From contig NW_026516409.1 of assembly GCF_025602895.1 (NCBI RefSeq), forward strand, positions 1-54,479: a stretch of 54,479 nt of DNA, in the 5' to 3' direction. The DNA comes from Polychytrium aggregatum. Taxonomy: Eukaryota > Chytridiomycota > Chytridiomycetes > Polychytriales. The notes beneath the pieces were generated by a model. That model saw only the letters and a program-made list of their open reading frames with translations, was not told where the DNA came from and searched no databases. The position numbers and the translations under genes are program-made. The first letter of the stretch is position 1. Each line of letters starts with the position of its first letter. Shown piece by piece: positions 32,262-39,669 of this stretch.

Positions 32262-35200
32262 ATGGCTATGTGTGGAATGATCAATGTAGTCGGTGGTGGA
32301 TCGCACTCTGTCAAACCCGCCTCTTCTAAGGGCACATCTGGCTCCCAGATGTCTTTGACAGAGCTCCCGATCTCCACACCACCTGCGAACTTGGTCATCT
32401 GCTCGAACCATGCTGCCGACACTGATCTCTGCTCCGAGCCTTCTTCGTGCGTCTCGTCGATTTCTTCGTCTTCTCCCGTTTTCTCCGCTTCTCTTGTTCT
32501 CCCTTCTGGTCGCTCCCTCTCTTGCCAACTTCTCGTCGATTCTGGTGCCTCCGGCAACTTCATCGACGAGAGCTTTGTTGACCGCTTCTCGGTCCCCCTC
32601 GTTTCCAAATCCACTCCCCTCCCTGTCCAAGGTGTCGATGGCCAGCCACTTTCTTCCGGCCCCATCACTTTTGAGACGGAACCCCTCAAGATTGTTCTTG
32701 GGGACTACACTCAACACCTTTCCTTTGATGTCATTAAGTCTCCCCACCAACCCGTTATCCTTGGCTATCCCTGGCTGCAGTCCATCGAACCCAGGCTTCA
32801 CTGGGCTCGTGGACTCCTTTGCCTTCCCCGTCCTGCAAGCCACATCCTCAAGGTTGTGGATGCCTCTTCCCTCCCTTCCGTTTCTTCCGTTTCTCCTTCT
32901 CCCCTTCCTCTTGTTGGCGACACACCCAATGTTTTCCCTCGTGCCTCTACCGACACCACTGTGGTGCTCGCTTCTTCGCCTCGCACCGTTTGTACTCGCG
33001 AAGATGATCAGAATAAAGTGATCGCTCAACGTTATTCTGATTGTGTTCCGAGTGAGGTGCCCTGTTCCTGTGCTGCTCGTCCTGGTCCCTCCGGTCTCGT
33101 CTCCGTCCGTCCTGGTCTCCCCGGTCCCGTTGCTCCCAGCCCCGCTCCTGTCCGTGTCCAAGCGATCAGGTACAAGTCGTTGGAGCAGTCCGTCCTCGAC
33201 ACACAGTCTAGCCCCGACCCCCTGACTGTGTTCCAAGTCCTCGTCCTTCCTGCCACCGATCCGGATCCGACGCCCCTCTCGACGTCGATCCCCGAGGAGT
33301 ACAAGTCGTTTGGCTCAGTCTTCTCGAAGCAGGAAGCCGACTCGTTGCCCCCGCACCGGACGTACGACTGCCCGATCGACCTGGAGCCCGGCAAGACCCC
33401 CAAGTTCGGACCACTCTACTCCCTGTCAGAGCCCGAACTCAAGGCCCTTCGTGAATACCTCGACGACAACCTCGTCAAAGGGTTCATCCGTCCTTCGTCC
33501 TCTCCCGCCGGTTCCCCGATCCTCTTCGTCAAGAAGAAGGACGGCTCTCTGCGTCTCTGCGTGGACTATCGCGCATTGAACACGATCACGGTCAAGAATC
33601 GTTATCCCTTACCGTTGATCAACGAGATGCTGGACCGAGTCCGGGACGCGAAGGTGTTCACGAAGCTGGACCTCCGCGGGGCCTACAACCTGCTGCGTAT
33701 CCGCGCAGGCGACGAGTGGAAGACGGCCTTCCGCACTCGTTACGGCCAGTTCGAGTACTTGGTGATGCCCTTTGGACTCACCAATGCTCCGGCCACCTTC
33801 CAGCACTTCATCAACGATGTCCTTCGTGAGGAGCTGGACAACTTTGCGATTGCCTACCTTGACGACATCTTGATTTACAGCGCTGACCCCACTCAGCATG
33901 CAAATCACGTCAAGCAGGTCCTGGCCAAGCTCCAGGCTGCAAAGTTGTACTGCAAGCTGGAGAAGTGCGAGTTCTCCAAGGACAAGGTCTCGTTCCTCGG
34001 CTACGTCATCTCGCCCAAGGGTATCGAGATGGAACGAGCAAAGCTCTCCGCCATTGTCGACTGGCCCGTCCCCCGCAATGTCTCCGACCTTCGCTCCTTC
34101 ATTGGGTTCTCGAACTTTTACCGTCGCTTCATTGACGGATATGCCAAGATCGCCGGTCCGCTCACGCTCCTGTTCAAGAAGTCCCAGGTCTTCCGCTGGT
34201 CCCCCGACGCCCACAAGGCTTTCCAGTCCCTCAAGGAAGCCTTCGTCTCCGAGCCCGTCCTTGCGCACCCCGACCCATCCAAGCCCTTTGTCGTGGAGTC
34301 TGATGCCTCAGACTTTGCGATCGGATGCGTCCTGTCCCAGCGCGGCTCCGATGGCCACCTGCACCCGTGCTCCTTTCACTCCCGCACGCTCATGGATGCT
34401 GAACGCAACTACAGCATCTATGAGAAGGAGCTCTTGGCCATCAAGGAGGCATTCGAGGTCTGGCGACACTACCTCGAAGGCGCCCAACACCCAGTCCAAG
34501 TCCTTACCGACCACAAGAACTTGGAATACCTGGCGTCGGCCCGCATCCTCAACCAGCGACACGCCCGGTGGTCGCAGTTCCTGTCTCGGTTCGACCTCCG
34601 GATTCAATACCTCCCCGGTCCAAAGAACGGCAAGGCCGACGCTCTCTCCCGCCGCCCGGACTACGTCCCTCCGTCCGCACCTGTGTCCAAGGAGCCTCCC
34701 CCGTTGCTGCCACCTTCGGCGTTCGCCTGTGCCGTCCGTCGCTCCTCGGATGCAAGTTCCACTCGCCCTGTGGACTTGCTCAAGCTCATTGCCGAGGAGC
34801 AACCAAAGGACCCGTCCCTGGACCAGCTCCGCAACGATCCCAAGTATGTCCTGAAGGATGATCTCCTCACCTTCATGGACAAGATCGTTGTGCCAGAGTC
34901 GTGTCGAGTCCCCGTCCTCAAGTCATGCCACGACCCTGTCGCTGTTGGACATCCTGGCATTCGGCGGACCCGAGCACTGATCTCGAGGCAGTTCTGGTGG
35001 CCCTCGATCCGCAAGGATGTCCAGGCTTATGTCTCGACGTGCGACACTTGTGCACGCTCGAAAGTCCCTCGACATAAGCCGTTTGGATACTTGCAGCCCC
35101 TCCCGACGGCATCGCGACCCTGGTCTCTGGTGACGATGGACTTTATCACCGACCTCCCCGAGTCCAACGGCAAGACTTGCATCTTTGTCGTCGTCGATAG

Positions 35201-36221
35201 CCTGACCAAGATGGCCCACTTCCTTCCCTGTCGGTCCCTCCCAAGTGCCGAGGAAACAGCGTCGCTGTTCCTCGACAACATCTTCCGCCTCCACGGTCTC
35301 CCGGACAACATCGTCTCGGACCGAGGAAGCCAGTTCACCTCGCGGTTCTGGCAGGCCCTGTGCTCGGAACTCGGCATCAAGACCAGTCTGTCCACGGCGT
35401 TCCATCCCCAAACCGATGGACAGACTGAGCGGGTCAACCAAGTCATCAACCAGCATCTCCGCTGCTACACCTCGTACCAGCAGGATGACTGGGCGATGCT
35501 GCTCCCGCTCGCCGAGTTCTCATACAACAACCTCGAGCACACCTCGACCAAGGCCTCCCCGTTCCTGGCGACTTACGGCTTCAACCCTCGATTCGAGTCT
35601 CCGGTCCTTCCTTCCAGTCTCGATGTCCCCTCCGCGACCGACCGAGTCGAACACCTTCAGCACAACTTGGCGTTGCTGAAGGAGAACCTCGAGAAGGCCA
35701 AGGCGGACTACAAGCGCTTTGCGGATGCCCACAAGTCCGACGCTCCCAAGTTCGCTCCTGGCGATCAAGTCTGGGTCCTAACACGCAACATCAAGACCAC
35801 CCGTCCAAGCAAGAAGTTGGACTACCAGCGCATCGGACCCTACAAGATCGTCGAAGCCATCGGTTCCCTCGCCTTCCGCCTCGACCTTCCCAAGGATCTC
35901 AAGATCCATCCGGTGTTCCATGTCTCCCTCCTCGAGCCCCACAAGTCGAACACCCTCCCCGGCCGCATCCAAGACCCTCCTCCGCCAGTCCGCGTCGACG
36001 ACCACTTGGAGTATGAAGTTCAGGAGATCCTCGACTCCAAGCTGGTCCGCGGTAAGTTGAGCTATTTCGTTGATTGGAAGGGCTACTCGACTGATCATCG
36101 CAGCTGGGAGCCCGCCAACTACGTTAACGCTCCCGACAAGATAGCCGACTTCCACCGCCGGTACCCCGACAAGCCTGGACTTATTGTTCGTAGGAGTGGC
36201 CGTAGTTTGGGGAGGGGATGA
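32262..36221 (+). CDS. pol: Pol polyprotein of C2 (protease, RT, RNase H, integrase, chromodomain)
   Basis: 1319 aa from the first in-frame ATG, with the frame open upstream to the gag overlap as in C1. All motifs listed for C1 pol are present: [30 protein letters not shown], the integrase zinc finger and DDE core, and the chromodomain. The only translated differences from C1 that I see are two residues near the start (SVKPASS for SVNTASS). The copy looks capable of activity. Confidence 0.95.
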   Translation: MAMCGMINVVGGGSHSVKPASSKGTSGSQMSLTELPISTPPANLVICSNHAADTDLCSEPSSCVSSISSSSPVFSASLVLPSGRSLSCQLLVDSGASGNFIDESFVDRFSVPLVSKSTPLPVQGVDGQPLSSGPITFETEPLKIVLGDYTQHLSFDVIKSPHQPVILGYPWLQSIEPRLHWARGLLCLPRPASHILKVVDASSLPSVSSVSPSPLPLVGDTPNVFPRASTDTTVVLASSPRTVCTREDDQNKVIAQRYSDCVPSEVPCSCAARPGPSGLVSVRPGLPGPVAPSPAPVRVQAIRYKSLEQSVLDTQSSPDPLTVFQVLVLPATDPDPTPLSTSIPEEYKSFGSVFSKQEADSLPPHRTYDCPIDLEPGKTPKFGPLYSLSEPELKALREYLDDNLVKGFIRPSSSPAGSPILFVKKKDGSLRLCVDYRALNTITVKNRYPLPLINEMLDRVRDAKVFTKLDLRGAYNLLRIRAGDEWKTAFRTRYGQFEYLVMPFGLTNAPATFQHFINDVLREELDNFAIAYLDDILIYSADPTQHANHVKQVLAKLQAAKLYCKLEKCEFSKDKVSFLGYVISPKGIEMERAKLSAIVDWPVPRNVSDLRSFIGFSNFYRRFIDGYAKIAGPLTLLFKKSQVFRWSPDAHKAFQSLKEAFVSEPVLAHPDPSKPFVVESDASDFAIGCVLSQRGSDGHLHPCSFHSRTLMDAERNYSIYEKELLAIKEAFEVWRHYLEGAQHPVQVLTDHKNLEYLASARILNQRHARWSQFLSRFDLRIQYLPGPKNGKADALSRRPDYVPPSAPVSKEPPPLLPPSAFACAVRRSSDASSTRPVDLLKLIAEEQPKDPSLDQLRNDPKYVLKDDLLTFMDKIVVPESCRVPVLKSCHDPVAVGHPGIRRTRALISRQFWWPSIRKDVQAYVSTCDTCARSKVPRHKPFGYLQPLPTASRPWSLVTMDFITDLPESNGKTCIFVVVDSLTKMAHFLPCRSLPSAEETASLFLDNIFRLHGLPDNIVSDRGSQFTSRFWQALCSELGIKTSLSTAFHPQTDGQTERVNQVINQHLRCYTSYQQDDWAMLLPLAEFSYNNLEHTSTKASPFLATYGFNPRFESPVLPSSLDVPSATDRVEHLQHNLALLKENLEKAKADYKRFADAHKSDAPKFAPGDQVWVLTRNIKTTRPSKKLDYQRIGPYKIVEAIGSLAFRLDLPKDLKIHPVFHVSLLEPHKSNTLPGRIQDPPPPVRVDDHLEYEVQEILDSKLVRGKLSYFVDWKGYSTDHRSWEPANYVNAPDKIADFHRRYPDKPGLIVRRSGRSLGRG

Positions 36222-36606
36222 TGTGATGATCATGCACGTTGGGAACACGTGTGGACTGCTGCGCGTGATGCACCGTGAGTCATGTTTGTTTGTCTTGGCG
36301 TGTATTCCCTGATTGGCTGGCGCCGATGACTCTTACTTCGCCTCCGACTGCGCTGTGCTTCGCCCCTCTCGCTGGATGCTCCGCCTCCCTCGCACCCCCT
36401 TCTCGTCCCTCGTTTGTCGCTCCACCCTTCTCGCCCACTTTCGCCCTTCGGTTTCCCTCTTGGCTATAAAGCCCCTCCTTTCTTGCACCCATTTTGTATC
36501 TTCAGTTCGAACAACACTTGTTGTTATCTGATAAGTCGTAATATAGCTTATCGTTGTTCGCCAAGCACCTGGTCGTCCAGTGTCGTTGCTTGTCGTGGTC
36601 CTCACA
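36222..36606 (+). repeat. 3' LTR of C2 (385 bp)
   Basis: Matches the 5' LTR, directly follows the pol stop, and is followed by GAGAC. Confidence 0.95.
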
Positions 36607-37517
36607 GAGACTCCCATTTCACATCGAACTTTTGGATAAAAGTCCTGACCACGCTTAAGATTTCCCAGAAGCTTACGACGGCCCGGCACCAACAGGCCAA
36701 TGGCCAAGCCGAAGCAACGGTCAAGGACCTCAAGCAAAGACTGGTCCCATTCGCCAACTACAAGGGCGATAATTGGGACGAGGTGGTGCACCTGCTGGAG
36801 TTTGGACACAACGACTCGGTGCACACCTCCACCGGATTCTCCCCATTCTATTTGGCATTCGGGGTACACCCAAGGACGATGCCAGGCAACGAGCATGCCA
36901 CCGATGATCGAGTGGCAACCTGGAGTCTCCTGGAGGACCTCGAAGCCATACGAAGGATTGCAACACAACAACTCCAGGAGGCTCAGGATCATCAAACCCG
37001 GAGCGGGAACGAGAGAAGACAGGCGGGGGAGGAGCTCAAGGTTGGAGACATGGTCCTCCTTGAGCGCGAAGGTATCAACTGGGAGGCCCACAAGTTCAGG
37101 CCAGACCAAATCATCCCGCGTCGGCTGGGTCCGTTCAAGATTACGGAGATCGAAGGACTCAACCACACCCTGGAGCTACCCCCTACACTAAGCCACATAC
37201 ACCCGACATTCCACCGCAAACTCCTGCGGAAGTTTATTGAGACGCCGGACGACTTCGCTTCAAGAGCGACTTACACAAGACCACCTGCAATCTCCTACGT
37301 CGAACCAATATTCAAGGTGGAGAAGTTGGTCAACGACAGAAAATACCGCAAGAAGCAACAGTACCTGGTACTGTGGGAAGGATATCCCCTTGAAGATGCC
37401 ACTTGGGAATACGAAGACAACATCGCGGATGATGTGATAGAGGAATACTGGAGAGAGAAGGAGGTGGGTGTAGGGAGTAGTATGTAGTTAGAAATTTGAT
37501 TTCAAATTTAGGGGGGG

Positions 37518-37789
37518 TGTGACACGATTGAGGATAATCGAGGTATAGCCGTGAGCGAGAGCTTTCTTACGATACCGATTTCATCCAGAACGGATGAGAA
37601 CTGACTGCTGTAGCACCGTGGGAAAAATTGTAGTATATCGAGGGAGTAGTCCTGGGTTACTGTGTGTGTGTGTGTAGCTGGGGAACGGATAAGGAAATGG
37701 GGCACGCTCCTGTATGACTCTGGGCGCGTCAACGCGTCAGGCTGCTGGACATATACGGCCGCCACCTCGCCCTGCTCTGCTGGAGATCA
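37518..37789 (+). repeat. 3' LTR of element G (~272 bp)
   Basis: It begins TGTGACACGATTG after a run of seven G. It contains a (TG)n tract near 37661-37674. The right end GAGATCA is inferred from where H gag coding sequence resumes; the exact base could be off. Confidence 0.65.
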
Positions 37790-37794
37790 TCTGG

Positions 37795-38072
37795 AAAAAT
37801 ATAGTGGCCTTGGCTACACCGTAGCGGGCCTCAAGGAGGGTGCAAAACTGGCGGAAGTCTTGAAGCGCAGGGTCCTCAGTGCGGACGAGGCTTGCGAACC
37901 AGTCGGCGGGCGGGCCGGAGAGGAGCGAACCGACGAGGCCAACTCTGTGGCTGGCAGTTGGATAGCGGGCATCGTTCAGGGTTAGGACGATGTTGACCTT
38001 CGTGAGGAAGGTCCTGAGTTGACGGCGGTCCCCGGTAAACGGGTCGGGGAGACGGATGACGGGATCAGCCAT
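37795..38072 (-). pseudogene. gag: Gag N-terminus of element H, truncated by G
   Basis: Starts MADPVIRLPDPFTGDRRQL and continues through a capsid-type region (SLLSGPPADWFASLV, FRQFCTLLEARYG) until it meets the G LTR after KATIFFQ. The SLLSGPPADWF block corresponds to the [10 protein letters not shown] block of A and C Gag, placing it in the same broad Gag class. Confidence 0.8.
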
Positions 38073-38090
38073 AGCGAGGACGGGGTGAGG

Positions 38091-38101
38091 AAGAGAAGTC
38101 A
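38091..38101 (-). other. Element H primer-binding site (self-primer type)
   Basis: TGACTTCTCTT on the minus strand, 2 nt inside the LTR, is the exact complement of AAGAGAAGTCA in the LTR (38238-38248), about 37 nt downstream of the TATA box. Confidence 0.7.
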
Positions 38102-38103
38102 AA

Positions 38104-38370
38104 TGTAACGGACGGGGCGAGGGTGGACCGAGGCGAGGGCAAATAGGCAGGGCGAACAGGCAGGGCAAACGGGGACGGGGCCGAAAGGCGAAACTGGGAG
38201 CTGGACAGGAATATATTGCAGGAGGGGAGAGTACAGATGACTTCTCTTGCTGGGCTCTCGTGGGGCCGGAGGGGCAGCCCTTATATACTGAGGCCCAGCA
38301 AGAGACGATCGCGCGTGGCTTGGAACCAGCCAACGCACGCCCGATGTGGCGACCACGCCGGGTCGTCACA
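38104..38370 (-). repeat. 5' LTR of element H (267 bp)
   Basis: TGTGACGACCCGG...CCGTCCGTTACA in element orientation, with TATATAAG (38280-38287). Blocks such as TCTTGCTGGGCC and GCCCAGCAAGAG are shared with the E LTR. Confidence 0.85.
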
Positions 38371-38681
38371 AGGGTCATTACTAGCAAAGTTTGATGAAGA
38401 TTTAGTCAAAACTGACTGAGTCGTCATGTTTCATGTCTTAAAGTACAAAATATTGGACCACTTTTCGAAACCACTGTAACTCTACCTACCAACATTCATG
38501 CCCCAAGTGGATTATTCTCTTTCTCCAGTGCAAAGCGTACCTTTACCTCGGCAATACAACTTCGAAGGAATTAGCATTTCTATCTCTTGATACGCTCAAT
38601 CACTTCTCTTTCCCGCATTCTCCCTTGGCCAATATTATTCATGTACTACCGTCACTACCCACAACGCCCCGGCTGAACTTT
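38371..38681. other. Host spacer between the retrotransposon nest and the Fanzor relic
   Basis: AT-richer than the nest. I see no open frame of note, no LTR and no RNA gene. It marks the sharp right edge of the nest. Confidence 0.6.
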
Positions 38682-38915
38682 CTAGGTGACCTTTGACAAC
38701 GAGCTCAACACCTCGCAGGTGTGCAGCGCTTGCCATGAACACCTTCGACCCAATGATCAGGATGCACTCGGAGTTGCATATTCCCACTTTGTCAGGAGCC
38801 GTATCTCGATTGTGGAGACTGTAGAGTGTCTCGAGGTCTTCACTCGGAGGTGTATTGTTAAATTGCTAATGGCTCTGTTGGACCCAAGCCATCTCATATT
38901 ACACTTACCTATGCT
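38682..38915 (+). pseudogene. Fanzor relic: C-terminal fragment with internal deletion
   Basis: The translation ELNTSQVCSAC...YSHFVRS aligns with residues ~712-744 of the full Fanzor at 46748-49111. It then jumps directly to a SIVE...VFTRR ending. About 31 residues are missing: the second cysteine pair of the zinc finger and the NRDVNAARN RuvC-III motif. DNA similarity continues past the former stop into the 3' flank (GGCTCTGTTGGACCCAAGC against GGCTTTGCTTGACGCAAGC), showing that the relic came from the whole element 3' end. It cannot encode an active nuclease. Nothing upstream of 38680 aligns visibly. Confidence 0.8.
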
Positions 38916-39669
38916 CTTTGATCTACTCACTCGTTTCTCACTGAACACAGCGCAAAGTCCCACATTCTCGATACTATGACCATCTTCATTTCCACTATTT
39001 TGTTCTTCCCCGCCTGCTCGTTCACCTCGCGTCTCAGGCATTGTTTGTAACTCTTCCGTGTGTTGATAAATGCCAAAATGGGCTCCTCGTTATCCCGATC
39101 ATCGAGATGACTTCGATCCTGTATTTTCCTATTCACTGCAATGTACTCCTGGTAGTGACGACAAGTCTTGGCCGCACAATTCCTCCATCCATATTTTATC
39201 GTCGCTTCTTGGTATCTTGTTGGGAGGCTAGCTTGATCCGCGGCCTATATCTCCCAAATAATATCGTTCCATGCCTGGAACCATCCTCAAACGTCTCACC
39301 ACCGAATGTAATGAATCATCAACACATGAGGAATCTTGTGAAGGTTCCATATCATTGGCTCTCGCCCCAGAACCACCTCGATTACACTTATGATGCACAC
39401 TCCGATTCACGCCACTCCCACAAATTTGTTCGCCATGTACTCGAGACTGGGTTGGGAGCTTGAATTTATATGAGTCCTGTGAGCTCAAGCACGCACCCGA
39501 GCCCCCACACATCGGCAATCATGGTGTTATTCGGGTGATTTAACTCCTCAGATGATGAATCATCTGACAAACATTCATCCTCCCTGAAAGCTCTGTAAAC
39601 CCACGGCGAGTCGCCTCCGCATATCGCCACTTCCATATGATGGAATCCCTTGGTTACATCCTCGTGACC
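38916..39669. other. Intergenic region with a possible protein-kinase relic
   Basis: On the minus strand around 39480-39610 one frame reads TMIADVWGLGCVLEL, resembling protein-kinase subdomain IX (DVWSLGC). The surrounding sequence has no other kinase motif and soon meets stops, so this may be chance or a decayed fragment. Otherwise I see nothing definable. Confidence 0.25.

Larger units (their letters stand above)
30690..36606 (+). mobile_element. Element C2: complete, apparently intact family C LTR retrotransposon (5917 bp)
   Basis: Two 385-bp LTRs flanked by the direct duplication GAGAC (30685-30689 and 36607-36611). Same organisation as C1. The LTRs and the 3' part of pol look identical to C1, while the leader and gag carry clustered differences. 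It is inserted in the integrase core of element G. Confidence 0.95.
28285..37487 (+). pseudogene. pol: Pol polyprotein of element G, frameshifted and split by C2
   Basis: The frame from 28285 gives the protease end (DDLILGNPFDEEVRV) and the RT N-terminus up to PPPYRPSST and a stop at 28761. The -1 shifted frame then continues from the LSPEELTVLKAKLDEL segment, consistent with loss of one A in a PPYRPIF context. RT has AYVDDVLVYS, RNase H HSDASRYAGGGVILQ, and integrase has zinc-binding (GHVGQLRTLEKISRQFWWP, CEVCQKS) and core segments. The last piece (36612-37487) carries QQANGQAEATVKDLKQRL, in which NGQAE fills the place of DGQ(S/T)E, then LGPFKITEIEG and a chromodomain (YLVLWEGYPLEDATWEYEDN). 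It is a different lineage from A-E. Confidence 0.87.
28284..37789 (+). mobile_element. Element G: Ty3/gypsy element, interrupted by C2 and headed by J
   Basis: Protease end through most of integrase (28284-30689), then C2, then the integrase end and chromodomain (36612-37487), a G7 purine tract and 3' LTR. Removing C2 with one GAGAC rejoins the integrase core in frame (SDRD then SHFTSNFW). G is inserted in gag of element H; TCTGG (37790-37794) is the presumed target duplication. A single-base deletion near 28749 breaks pol. Confidence 0.88.
37795..38370 (-). mobile_element. Element H: 5' end of a family E-type Ty3/gypsy element
   Basis: 5' LTR and the first ~93 codons of gag on the minus strand, cut off by element G. 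It is the outermost visible level of the nest: its right end at 38370 abuts host DNA. AGGGT (38371-38375) is the presumed target duplication. Its LTR aligns with that of element E. Confidence 0.85.
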
